DNA from: an uncultured Prevotella sp.
Lineage (GTDB): Bacteria > Bacteroidota > Bacteroidia > Bacteroidales > Bacteroidaceae
DNA: 10,759 nt
Direction: 5' to 3'
NCBI GenBank assembly: GCA_900553965.1
Contig: USFX01000090.1
Span: 1-10,759 of the forward strand
The notes below the pieces were generated by a model. That model was not told the DNA's origin. It saw nothing but the letters and a program-made list of their open reading frames with translations, and searched no databases. Position numbers and translations under genes: made by a program. Every line of letters starts with the position of its first letter. Within the stretch, counting starts at the first letter, position 1. Shown one piece after another: positions 1 through 6,610 of this stretch.

Positions 1-290
1 GTACTTCTTTCGGATCAAACTTGGTTGTCTGGATATATGCATCTCCGCCCCTGGAAGCGTGAATATAGGAGTAGACCATCAGTGCCACACCAATCATAAC
101 TCCAGGAATAGCGCCTCCGAGGAATAACTGACCAACAGATGCACCTGTGGAATATCCAATCAGAACCATTAAGATACTTGGCGGAATAATCGGTCCGATA
201 CTTCCTGCTGCTGAGAGCAGAACCGTTACGAAACTCATGTTATAGCCTTTTTCTTTAAATGCAGGCGTCATGATCGAACCGATTGCTGCT
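1..290 (-). CDS. TRAP transporter large permease (DctM family), internal fragment
   Basis: Read on the minus strand, this stretch translates without a stop as a hydrophobic protein that runs off the window at position 1. It contains AAIGSIMTPAFKEKGY, then SAAGSIGPIIPPSILMVLIG, then GGAIPGVMIGVALMVY. The GPIIPPS signature with flanking hydrophobic helices is typical of the large membrane subunit of TRAP (tripartite ATP-independent periplasmic) transporters, which take up carboxylates and related solutes using an ion gradient. Only about 95 residues of a protein usually near 430 residues are present, so substrate cannot be inferred. The DNA is AT-richer than the neighbouring GT genes, and the protein looks Firmicutes-like; that origin is inference from composition and recall. 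The upstream (N-terminal) side is cut off by an abrupt switch to GT sequence near 285-300. The family call is secure; the neighbourhood is not. Confidence 0.85.
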
Positions 291-1080
291 GTTCCAGCCG
301 TTGCTGCTCCTCTCCGGCTCCGAAGATGTCGAGCGTCCAGTCCGGATGGGGCTTCGCCACGATGGCCCAAGCGTCGATGAGCATGTCGAAGCCTTTCTGA
401 TAGACGAGCCGTCCGGCGGCTATGACGCGACGGCGGCATGGGCGTTCACCGTCCTCCGTAGGGGTGATACAACTGTCAGAAGAGGTGATACAACCGTCCG
501 GCGGGCTGACATAGATATTCGGAATGACGCACACCCTCCGGGCTGCGGCCCATTCGCGGGCGTCGCCTTCGGTCAGCGTGACGACGGCGTCGGCCTTCCG
601 CTCTATTCTCCGGTTGTATCGGCGGAGGCTGATGTCGTGGAACCATTGTATTATGGCGTTCCGTCTGACTCCGTCCATGCGTCCGGTGAAGGGGCGGGCG
701 TTGTGGCTTTCGATGATTTTTGCCGCCCGGCATTTCAGGCCGCTCACCACATCGGCCTTGTAGTATGTCGTCGCGACAATCACGTCGGGGTCGATTGTCT
801 CTATCGCGCGGTTGAGATTGCGCCGGAAGCGGCGGTCCATCTGCCAGCGGACGAACAGCCGCATCGGGTAGCGGTAGCGGTATTGCACGTGAAAGCGGGC
901 GTCGATGTCCGTGTGGCGCACCTTTCCGGAGAGCGGGAACGAGTGGGGGTGGTCGCCTTGGGCGGCCGTTATGAGCGTCACCTCGTGGCCGTTGTCCGCC
1001 AGCCAGTTCATCTTGTCGGTGATGATGCGCTCCAGTCCGCCGATGCGGGCCAGCGTGTCCAGGATATAAACTATTCTCAT
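268..1080 (-). CDS. GT4-family glycosyltransferase, C-terminally truncated at the junction
   Basis: This is a GT-B-fold retaining glycosyltransferase of the GT4 type, expected to move a sugar from a nucleotide-sugar donor onto a growing surface glycan in the cytoplasm. The N-terminal glycine-rich acceptor-side motif GGLERI is at residues 14-19. The start of the donor-binding domain, AGRLVYQKGFDML, is near residues 222-233. The reading then reaches DIFGAGEEQQRLEQ and leaves homologous sequence. The last residues and the stop at 268-270 come from out-of-frame TRAP DNA. The missing part includes the E-x7-E region, so this copy could not be active as read. The ATG at 1080 gives MRIVYILDTL and overlaps the upstream gene's TGA by one base; the GTG one codon earlier is less likely. 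It resembles the GT4 at 3002-4177 and is probably a paralogue. A 21-bp internal duplication lies in the interdomain linker. Confidence 0.85.
   Translation of the reverse strand: MRIVYILDTLARIGGLERIITDKMNWLADNGHEVTLITAAQGDHPHSFPLSGKVRHTDIDARFHVQYRYRYPMRLFVRWQMDRRFRRNLNRAIETIDPDVIVATTYYKADVVSGLKCRAAKIIESHNARPFTGRMDGVRRNAIIQWFHDISLRRYNRRIERKADAVVTLTEGDAREWAAARRVCVIPNIYVSPPDGCITSSDSCITPTEDGERPCRRRVIAAGRLVYQKGFDMLIDAWAIVAKPHPDWTLDIFGAGEEQQRLEQQQSVRS
285..300. other. Probable chimeric junction between TRAP permease and GT4 gene
   Basis: To the right, the minus-strand frame encodes a GT4 protein up to about FGAGEEQQRLEQ. To the left, a different minus-strand frame encodes a TRAP permease from about TAAIGSIM. 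Both proteins are mid-domain at this point. The shared stretch around CTGCTGTT (286-293) could belong to either, consistent with a microhomology join. An assembly or amplification chimera is the simplest explanation; a real rearrangement is possible but would break both genes. Confidence 0.7.
463..498 (-). repeat. 21-bp tandem duplication inside the truncated GT4 gene
   Basis: On the plus strand GGTGATACAACTGTC (463-477) recurs as GGTGATACAACCGTC (484-498), a period of 21 bp. In the protein this gives CITSSDS followed by CITPTED, an in-frame seven-residue repeat. It lies between VIPNIYV and the donor-domain GRLVYQKG motif. The related GT4 at 3002-4177 has a shorter linker here, so the repeat looks like a local expansion. 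Confidence 0.6.
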
Positions 1081-1931
1081 CACTGTCTCTTTATGATGTT
1101 TTCTTCCGAGTCTTCATAGTGTTCCTTCCTGTAGAAGATGCGGGTCAGGCCGCGGCCTTGCGTCCGGATGCGGTTGAGAAGGCTCTGCCAGATGGAGCTC
1201 TCGTTGAGCGTTCCGTAGCCCGTGACGACCCTTGCATGGCGGTTGCGGAGGAAGGCGATGCGGCCGTAGCGCTTCAGTCCGAGTGCCAGCGAGCCGTCCT
1301 CGCCGCGGCGGATGTCAGTCCGTATGCCCACTTCGCGGGCGTAGTCGGCGCGGAAAGCGAACGTCATGCCGCGTATGCACAGTTCCGGCCGCTTGAAATG
1401 CTGGGCGAAGAGGAACATGTCGCGTATCGCTTCAAATATCCACAGCGACAGCCGCGAGTGGCGTTCGTCGGGATAGAAGCTCCAGAACGTGCCCACACAG
1501 GACGTTCCGGGACGCTTCAGACGCTCCATCATGAGGTCGACGTAGCGTGGCGGATACATGGTGTCGGCGTCGATGAAGAAGTGGAATTTGCCCCGTGAGT
1601 GGGCCAGTCCGCACTGACGGGCGTATCCCGGACTCTGCTTCGGCTCGTTGATGTAGTGCACGCCGAAGGCTTCGTAGACCTTTTCAGTCTCGTCCTTTGA
1701 GTTGTTGTTGACCCCGATGATTTCCAGCGGATAGTCTGCCTTGAGGTCGCTGAGGGACCACAGGCATGCCGGAAGACGCGTGGCCTCGTTGTAGGCGATG
1801 ACCACGACGGACACCAGAGGGTCGTCGCTCTGCATAGCGGACAGGCGGTCGCGCGTCTGACTGACGATTGTTTCGGGCACGTCGTCGAACGGACGTCCGT
1901 AGATGGAGAGATATTTGTCGTACCAGGCCAT
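1080..1931 (-). CDS. GT2-family glycosyltransferase
   Basis: The 283-residue protein is a GT-A-fold inverting glycosyltransferase, expected to add one sugar to a surface-polysaccharide repeat unit at the cytoplasmic membrane face. VSVVVIAYNEATRLPACLWSLS (residues 40-61) opens the nucleotide-binding domain. The metal-binding DAD is at 121-123 within FFIDADTMYPP. RRGEDGSLALGLKRYG (209-223) supplies the likely acidic catalytic base at E211/D212. GYARQCGLAHSRGKFHFFIDADT is the usual acceptor-to-DxD stretch. The overall pattern, including RPELCIRGM and a C-terminal KEHYED, matches a GT2 subfamily that I recall as common in Bacteroides capsule loci. There is no membrane segment. The start ATG follows the upstream GT2 by a 13-nt gap, and the stop overlaps the downstream start, so it is third in a four-gene operon. 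Donor and acceptor sugars cannot be read from sequence. Confidence 0.93.
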   Translation of the reverse strand: MAWYDKYLSIYGRPFDDVPETIVSQTRDRLSAMQSDDPLVSVVVIAYNEATRLPACLWSLSDLKADYPLEIIGVNNNSKDETEKVYEAFGVHYINEPKQSPGYARQCGLAHSRGKFHFFIDADTMYPPRYVDLMMERLKRPGTSCVGTFWSFYPDERHSRLSLWIFEAIRDMFLFAQHFKRPELCIRGMTFAFRADYAREVGIRTDIRRGEDGSLALGLKRYGRIAFLRNRHARVVTGYGTLNESSIWQSLLNRIRTQGRGLTRIFYRKEHYEDSEENIIKRQ

Positions 1932-1944
1932 GGTTGTAGTATTG

Positions 1945-3000
1945 TTAGATCAGTCCTTTCCGCCGGCCCAGAAAGCCGATAATCCATACGGACAGGCCGG
2001 CGGGGAGTTTTCCGAGCGTATATAGAAAAAGGTTCTTTCCGCGCAGACGTCCCAGCCGGAGGATTTCCCCCAGCCGCAGCGGATGGCTCATGAAGGAGCG
2101 GAGTTCGGACGGTGTGACGGCCGGCCGGATGATGTCGCGGTTTCGGATGGCGTTGCAGATGATGTAGAAGTCGGTCATCATGACGTTGTAACACCAGTTG
2201 CCGAGATACGGGCGCCCCATGAGCCGGTCTCTCGCGACGCACTTCAGGACGTCAACCGTAGCCACGTTGGCCGTCACCTCGCTCTTGGCGATGAGGTCGC
2301 GGCGCTGGTAGTTGGACAGCGAGTCCTCGCGGCACATATACGAATAGGTGACATCGGGGAGAAGAACCGCCCGCGAGACGAATGTCGTGAGGGTGTAGGT
2401 GAAGACCATGTCCTCCCAATAGCTGGCGTCGATGAAGCGGTGGCCCGTGGCGCGGAGAAAGCTGAGGTCGACGAGCCAGTTCCATACAGCCGCCTGTATG
2501 CCGCCGTACTTGCGGAAGGCGAACTCCGCGAGGCATCCCTTTCCTGTCAGAACGGCGTCGGGATAGGAGTACAGCTCTTTTTCTCCGGACGCTCCGTCGT
2601 TGTCTCCCGACGGCTTATAGATGACTTTCTTGTACGACCCGAACGCTATTTCGGCGGCGTGTTTTGTCACGTTTTCGTGAAGAAGGCTGATTGTTTCCGG
2701 CGCTATCAGGTCGTCGGCATCCATGAAATAGAGATAGCGGCCGCGGGCCTCGTCGATAATCCGGTTGCGCGCCGGACCGACACCCATGTTCCGCGGTTGT
2801 CTCACGAGGCGTATGTCGTTGCCCCGAGGATGGCCGGTCTGCATGTCCTTGACAATCTCAGCCGACCCATCCGTGCCGCAGTCGTCGACGATGAGAAACT
2901 CGATGCTCGGGAAAGTCTGGGCGAGTGCCGACTCAAGGGTGGGGCGGATAAAACGCTCTGCGTTGTAAAGCGGTATTCCTATCGTTACTTCATATTCCAT
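1945..3000 (-). CDS. GT2-family glycosyltransferase (WcaA-like)
   Basis: This 351-residue protein is a GT-A inverting glycosyltransferase. It begins directly with the catalytic domain: VTIGIPLYNAERFIRPTLES (residues 5-24), FLIVDDCGTDGS with the nucleotide-contacting aspartates at 39-40, RNMGVGPARNR (70-80), and the metal-binding DADD at 94-97. YWEDMVFTYTL places the probable catalytic base at E196/D197. The C-terminal third is family-variable and ends in a hydrophobic, basic stretch (LPAGLSVWIIGFLGRRKG) that may touch the inner membrane. The ATG at 3000 sits one base after the stop of the upstream GT4, indicating translational coupling in the minus-strand operon. The role is adding one sugar during assembly of a capsule or exopolysaccharide unit; specificity is unknown. 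Confidence 0.93.
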   Translation of the reverse strand: MEYEVTIGIPLYNAERFIRPTLESALAQTFPSIEFLIVDDCGTDGSAEIVKDMQTGHPRGNDIRLVRQPRNMGVGPARNRIIDEARGRYLYFMDADDLIAPETISLLHENVTKHAAEIAFGSYKKVIYKPSGDNDGASGEKELYSYPDAVLTGKGCLAEFAFRKYGGIQAAVWNWLVDLSFLRATGHRFIDASYWEDMVFTYTLTTFVSRAVLLPDVTYSYMCREDSLSNYQRRDLIAKSEVTANVATVDVLKCVARDRLMGRPYLGNWCYNVMMTDFYIICNAIRNRDIIRPAVTPSELRSFMSHPLRLGEILRLGRLRGKNLFLYTLGKLPAGLSVWIIGFLGRRKGLI

Positions 3001-3001
3001 A

Positions 3002-4177
3002 TCAATGGGATTGTTTGGAATTCATAGTTGTTTTGAACAACTCCTGCCACTTCCCGGCAATGACGTCCATGTCGAAGCGCCGCGCGTCGTCCTTGGCCGA
3101 TTGGCCCATCCGCCGGCGCATGTCGTCGTCAGAGATGAGGCTGAGCATGGCCTTGGCGAGCTGTTCCACGTTTCCGTTTTCGACCAGTAGACCGTTGCGC
3201 CCGTTGCTGACGATGTCGCGCGGACCGCACGGACAGGCGAATGAAACGACTGGAAGGGCGCATGACATGGCTTCGACGAGCACCATTCCGAAGCCCTCAA
3301 AACGTGAGCTGAGCACGAAGAGCGAGCTTTCGGAATATTCCTTCTCTATGTCTGTCGTGCTTCCGTTGATGTGACAGCGGGTCATGTCCAGTCCCAGCCG
3401 GGTCGCCTGTTGCTCGTATGGAGCGCGGTCGCCCATGCCGTAGATGGCCAGCTGCCAGTCCGGAACCTGCTTCTCAATCCTGCTCCAGGCCTCCAGCAGC
3501 AGGTCGAATCCTTTCTGATAGGCGTATCTTCCAACGGCAATGACGCGCTTGTGCTCCTGCCGGCTGACGCGGGTCGGCCGGAATGACATGGGGTCGGGAA
3601 TGACCGTGACGTTGCGGAGCTCTCCCCATGACCGGAAATCCTCTTCCGTCAGGACGACGAAACGGTCAAGACGACGCAGCTTTCTCACGAGACTGCTCAT
3701 CCAGAAACGCGCGAAAAGGCGTTTGAGGATGTTCGTGTCGTTGGCTTCGAAGTTGCGGTAGTTGGCCCGGTTGACATGAAGTTCGCCAATCTTACGGCTG
3801 CCGTCGGGAATGGACGTGATGAAATTTATCTCGCGGCGGAGCAGACTTATGGTGATGTCGGGCCTGATGTGCATCAGCTGTTCCCGCAGCTTGCGGCGGA
3901 ACTCGCGCTGCTTTTTCAGGTAGAGCATGACCTTGCGGGTGAACGGCTGGCCCCAGAGTTCTTCAAAATTGATGTCGAGATTGATGACATTGACCTTCGG
4001 AGAAAGCGGATAAAACAGCGGTTTGTCACGCCCTTCCGTAATAATGATGGTGATGTCGTGGTCGTAGTGTTCGGCGAAATGGTTGGCTTTGAGCGTCAGC
4101 ACGCGTTCTACGCCGCCCGCCATATACAGCGCGGGTGTGCAGTAGACTATTTTATATTTCGGTTCGTCTGCGTTCAT
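3002..4177 (-). CDS. GT4-family glycosyltransferase, first gene of the minus-strand operon
   Basis: A complete 391-residue GT-B retaining glycosyltransferase. The N-terminal domain carries GGVERVLTLKANHF (residues 21-34). The C-terminal donor-binding domain starts at RVIAVGRYAYQKGFDLLLEAW (211-231). SSRFEGFGMVLVEAMSCALPVV holds the E-x7-E pair at E294/E302 that contacts the sugar nucleotide. CPCGPRDIVSNGRNGLLVENG is the usual downstream block. The length is normal for the family. The ATG at 4177 follows a Bacteroidetes-type promoter by about 30 nt, making this the lead gene of the operon 4177 to at least 300. It is related along its length to the truncated GT4 at 268-1080, so the operon begins and ends with paralogues. 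The donor sugar is unknown. Confidence 0.95.
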   Translation of the reverse strand: MNADEPKYKIVYCTPALYMAGGVERVLTLKANHFAEHYDHDITIIITEGRDKPLFYPLSPKVNVINLDINFEELWGQPFTRKVMLYLKKQREFRRKLREQLMHIRPDITISLLRREINFITSIPDGSRKIGELHVNRANYRNFEANDTNILKRLFARFWMSSLVRKLRRLDRFVVLTEEDFRSWGELRNVTVIPDPMSFRPTRVSRQEHKRVIAVGRYAYQKGFDLLLEAWSRIEKQVPDWQLAIYGMGDRAPYEQQATRLGLDMTRCHINGSTTDIEKEYSESSLFVLSSRFEGFGMVLVEAMSCALPVVSFACPCGPRDIVSNGRNGLLVENGNVEQLAKAMLSLISDDDMRRRMGQSAKDDARRFDMDVIAGKWQELFKTTMNSKQSH

Positions 4178-4185
4178 AGCATGAC

Positions 4186-4217
4186 TGTAAGTTTGTCTTT
4201 ATGCCTACAAACTTACA
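4186..4217. promoter_or_regulatory. 11-bp inverted repeat over the minus-strand operon promoter, possible operator
   Basis: TGTAAGTTTGT (4186-4196) and ACAAACTTACA (4207-4217) are perfect inverted copies separated by 10 bp. The right arm contains the -7 box of the minus-strand promoter and the left arm lies in the short leader. This places a two-fold-symmetric site across the transcription start. It could be a repressor operator or a leader hairpin; neither is proven. Confidence 0.55.
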
Positions 4218-4239
4218 AAAAAGATTTGGAATAATCAAC
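4208..4239 (-). promoter_or_regulatory. Bacteroidetes-type promoter for the GT operon at 300-4177
   Basis: On the minus strand GTTG (4239-4236) is followed after 20 bp by TAAGTTTG (4215-4208). This matches the known Bacteroidetes primary sigma factor layout of TTTG and TAnnTTTG, with one weak position in the upstream box. It interleaves with the plus-strand promoter driving the GT2 at 4269. Confidence 0.6.
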
Positions 4240-4256
4240 ATTTTGTCGTATTTTTG
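4225..4256 (+). promoter_or_regulatory. Bacteroidetes-type promoter for the GT2 at 4269
   Basis: TTTG (4225-4228), a 20-bp spacer and TATTTTTG (4249-4256) match the Bacteroidetes promoter consensus. The expected start of transcription is around 4261-4263, leaving a leader of only about 6-8 nt before the ATG. This decides against a TTG start at 4254, which lies within the -7 box. Confidence 0.75.
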
Positions 4257-4268
4257 CAAAAAACCTGT

Positions 4269-5177
4269 ATGATAAAGGTCAGCATAATAATCCCCGTCTA
4301 CAATGTGGCGCCATATCTTGACGCCACGTTCGGCTCGTTGCTGGCACAGACTTTGCGCGATATTGAGGTCATCGCCGTGGATGACGGGTCAACAGACGGC
4401 AGCGGCGAAATCATCGAGCGTTATGCCGCCTGCGACAGCAGGATAACGTGTCTGCACCAGCAGAACGGCGGTGCTTCGGTGGCGCGCAACCGCGGAATGG
4501 AGCTTGCGACGGGCGAATATGTCTATTTCATGGATGCCGACGACGTGATAGGCCCCGACGCATTGGAACTGGCATACAACCGTGCCAAGGCCATGGACGC
4601 TGAAATCTGCCTTTTCGACGCCGATATAATGTATGAGGAGGGGGCCGCCCCGCTTTCATGGGACTACCGTCAGACCCGTCTGCTGGCCGAAGACCGGCTC
4701 TACGACGGCGCCGGACTGCTGAATCTGATGATGGACAACCACCGTTACAACTCCGTGGTGTGGCTCTACATCATCCGCACTTCCTTCTTCCGCCGCGCCG
4801 GTGTGCGCTTCCGCGCCGGCATCATCCACGAGGACGAACTCTTCACCACCTTGCTTTTTCTTCGCAGCAACCGCATCTGCGGCCTCCGGCGAACGCTGGT
4901 CAGCCACCGCGTGAGGCGCACGTCGGTCATGGGTCACGGCTTCACGCGGCGCAATCTCAGCTGCTATCTGACCGTGATGGACGAGTTGAGACCGTTCCTG
5001 TCCAACGCGACCGTTGAGCGTTATATGCGCTTCACTCTCCCGATTGTGTTTCATGCGGGCCACGTCATGCCCCTTCGTGACAAGCCGGCCCTGTTCCTGC
5101 GCGCCCTCAGATCCGGCTATCTGCGCTATGTCGGCTTGCGTTCGATGGCTGTCTTTTGGTTGAAACGCAAGCGCTGA
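4269..5177 (+). CDS. GT2-family glycosyltransferase
   Basis: A 302-residue GT-A inverting glycosyltransferase. It has IIIPVYNVAPYLDATFGSLL (residues 6-25), AVDDGSTDGS (36-45), NGGASVARNRGM (66-77) and the metal-binding DADD at 89-92. HEDELF gives a probable catalytic base at E188/D189. A positively charged, partly hydrophobic C-terminus (SMAVFWLKRKR) may associate with the membrane. The chosen ATG starts MIKVSIIIPV exactly where family members begin. An upstream TTG extension would start inside the promoter. It is a single-gene unit, divergent from the minus-strand GT operon and convergent with the GT at 5392-6534. It likely adds one sugar to the same surface glycan; specificity is not inferable. 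Confidence 0.94.
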   Translation: MIKVSIIIPVYNVAPYLDATFGSLLAQTLRDIEVIAVDDGSTDGSGEIIERYAACDSRITCLHQQNGGASVARNRGMELATGEYVYFMDADDVIGPDALELAYNRAKAMDAEICLFDADIMYEEGAAPLSWDYRQTRLLAEDRLYDGAGLLNLMMDNHRYNSVVWLYIIRTSFFRRAGVRFRAGIIHEDELFTTLLFLRSNRICGLRRTLVSHRVRRTSVMGHGFTRRNLSCYLTVMDELRPFLSNATVERYMRFTLPIVFHAGHVMPLRDKPALFLRALRSGYLRYVGLRSMAVFWLKRKR

Positions 5178-5391
5178 AGGCCGTCAATTCGTTTCTTCTT
5201 GCCTGTCATGACGGTATGTCGCTCATGGCTCGACTGTGTTACACGGCTCATGTAACGGCGTTACTCGGCCCGCGTAACATCGTTACACGGGCCGTGTCAC
5301 ATCGTTACATGGGCCGTGTAACACTTCTTAAATGAAAGATCTGTGTGTCTGTCGTGCGTGTTTTACGTTTCGTCCGCCTGTTTCCCGCGGG
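5178..5391. other. Convergent intergenic region holding a palindrome array
   Basis: No convincing gene lies here. The first 60 bp carry a weak CCGTCA/TGACGG inverted pair shortly after the plus-strand stop. Positions 5238-5322 hold four phased palindromes, described separately. The rest, to the minus-strand stop at 5392, has no clear motif. Confidence 0.7.
5238..5322. repeat. Four 19-bp palindromes at 22-bp period
   Basis: Units lie at 5238-5256, 5260-5278, 5282-5300 and 5304-5322, separated by 3-bp spacers (GGC, ATC, ATC). Each starts with GTTAC, and three end in GTAAC while the third ends in GTCAC. The approximate consensus GTTACACGGGCCGTGTAAC is itself palindromic. Units differ mostly in the centre while the arms stay conserved. 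As RNA, each could form a stem of up to 8-9 bp, and the array could fold more extensively. As DNA, the 22-bp spacing puts sites on nearly the same helix face. Its place between convergent GT genes fits a terminator or roadblock, or a protein-binding array. Confidence 0.9.
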
Positions 5392-6534
5392 TCATTGGCC
5401 CATTATGCTGTCCACGACAATCTTCATCTGGTTCTTCCACGACATGCTCCCGACCGTGTCGCGGATTTCCTGCGGCGTGAAGGTATGGCTGTCGATGAAG
5501 TCCAGAACCGCCCTTACGTCGATGGGCGATTCGTCTGCCGGCGCTTTCATGACGTATGGCTTGTCGTCGAAGTCGCTGTCCCGCTCGGAATAGATGAACG
5601 GCAGTCCGCGCGTGGCATACTCCCGGTTCTTCAGCGTCTTGATGTCGGTGATGCCGCTGCGGTGGCGTCCGAGGCTGCCCACGGCAAAGGAGCAGCGGTC
5701 GAAGACGGCGTCAAGAGCGTCACCGTGGAGCTGTCCGTGGAAGATGACACGGTCGCCGAGGCAGTACCGCTCAATCAGTTCGGCAAATCCGGGGGCATGC
5801 ACCGAGTCGTGCATCTCGCTTTGGGCCACGCCGCCGACGATGTGGAAAAATATCTCGCGCGGCCGTTCCACTTTATTATAATACTCTCCCAGACCGGCAA
5901 TCATGCGGTCGAAGCCGTGCCAATAGTGCACTTCGGCCACGCCCAATATGTGGATTTCGCCTGGTGTTGGGGTGGGGCGGTGGAGCGGAATGGAGTCCAT
6001 GTCGACACCGTTGCTGATGTTTATGGTCCGCTGGCCGAATATTTCGGTGGCATCGGAGAACGTCACCATGGCGTCCATCTGCGCCGACAGTCTGCGGCGG
6101 AACATCTTGTCTGTGTATAGTCCGAGCCTCGCGAGCAGCGGGAAGCCGACAAACTCACCGTCGTAGGGGTACGTCGGGATCTCCGTCACGGCCCTGATTC
6201 CGGCCCGGCGCAACCGCGAGAAAAGGCGGATGAGCCACGGATTGGCGTTCATGAAGCTGCGGGCATAGACCAGCTGTATGTCCTGCGCTATGCAATAGTC
6301 ATATATGCAGCCGTAGGACAGCCGTTGGCGTATGGCGGCAAGGCATCCCGTGCCGTAATCGGCGATGACGGTGTCGTCGACATAGCGGCACCGCCGGCCC
6401 TCCGGCGAGAACGTATAGTAGCACACATGAACCTCGTGACCGTTCTCACGGAGCCCCTTCACCTGATTGCGTATTTTCTTCGTGATACCGCTTATTTCTG
6501 AAAATCCGTGATATACAAGGAACAATATTTTCAT
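5392..6534 (-). CDS. GT4-like glycosyltransferase (divergent)
   Basis: A 380-residue GT-B-type protein. It opens with MKILFLVYHGFSEISGITKK, a glycosyltransferase N-terminus with the glycine-containing acceptor loop. NGHEVHVCYY follows at 31-40 and TFSDATEIFGQ at 158-168. The donor domain carries ILGVAEVHYWHGFDRMIAGL (196-215), where most GT4 members have VGR-x-xxxKG. The segment GRHRSGITDIKTLKNREYATRGLPFIYS (289-316) stands where E-x7-E normally lies, and the exact Glu pair is not conserved. The family is therefore likely GT4-related but atypical. The start at 6534 is preceded by a good -7 box at 6561-6554; an in-frame extension to 6696 would overlap the promoter and the neighbouring gene and has no family match. 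It is a single-gene unit, presumably adding a sugar to the surface glycan. Confidence 0.88.
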   Translation of the reverse strand: MKILFLVYHGFSEISGITKKIRNQVKGLRENGHEVHVCYYTFSPEGRRCRYVDDTVIADYGTGCLAAIRQRLSYGCIYDYCIAQDIQLVYARSFMNANPWLIRLFSRLRRAGIRAVTEIPTYPYDGEFVGFPLLARLGLYTDKMFRRRLSAQMDAMVTFSDATEIFGQRTINISNGVDMDSIPLHRPTPTPGEIHILGVAEVHYWHGFDRMIAGLGEYYNKVERPREIFFHIVGGVAQSEMHDSVHAPGFAELIERYCLGDRVIFHGQLHGDALDAVFDRCSFAVGSLGRHRSGITDIKTLKNREYATRGLPFIYSERDSDFDDKPYVMKAPADESPIDVRAVLDFIDSHTFTPQEIRDTVGSMSWKNQMKIVVDSIMGQ

Positions 6535-6553
6535 ATTTCGGCCATTTTTACTG

Positions 6554-6561
6554 CAAATATA
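6554..6561 (-). promoter_or_regulatory. -7 box for the GT gene at 5392-6534
   Basis: On the minus strand TATATTTG (6561-6554) is a perfect TAnnTTTG box about 19 nt ahead of the ATG. A TTG lies 22 bp upstream (about 6584-6586), slightly longer spacing than the other promoters here, so the upstream element is less certain. It interleaves with the plus-strand promoter at 6572-6602. Confidence 0.65.
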
Positions 6562-6571
6562 GAGTAAAAAT

Positions 6572-6602
6572 TTTGGATAATGGCAATTTATTATTAAATT
6601 TG
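6572..6602 (+). promoter_or_regulatory. Bacteroidetes-type promoter for the acyltransferase, near-leaderless
   Basis: TTTG (6572-6575), a 19-bp spacer and TAAATTTG (6595-6602) match the Bacteroidetes consensus. Transcription should begin about 6608-6610, while the ATG is at 6611, so the mRNA would have almost no leader. A short AATTTA/TAAATT inverted pair (6585-6590 and 6595-6600) overlaps the -7 box but is too AT-simple to weigh. Confidence 0.7.
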
Positions 6603-6610
6603 TAGCTATT

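Noticed and set aside
283..1119. Long plus-strand ORF (278 codons) opposite the truncated GT4
   Set aside because: It is antisense to a clear glycosyltransferase with conserved motifs, its protein has no recognisable domain, and it is explained by high GC and codon bias.
2083..3027. Long plus-strand ORF (314 codons) opposite the GT2 at 1945-3000
   Set aside because: The minus-strand product carries the DD, DADD and ED catalytic motifs of GT2; the plus-strand product is a compositionally biased shadow.
5238..5322. CRISPR array
   Set aside because: Spacers are only 3 bp and near identical; the 19-bp units are palindromic. This is not CRISPR architecture and no cas gene is present.
5332..6120. 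Plus-strand ORF (262 codons) opposite the GT4-like gene
   Set aside because: The minus-strand reading is a coherent GT-B protein with a matching promoter. The plus-strand reading has no motif or promoter.
6585..6600. Operator-like palindrome AATTTA/TAAATT
   Set aside because: It is short and made only of A and T in an AT-rich promoter, so chance occurrence is likely.
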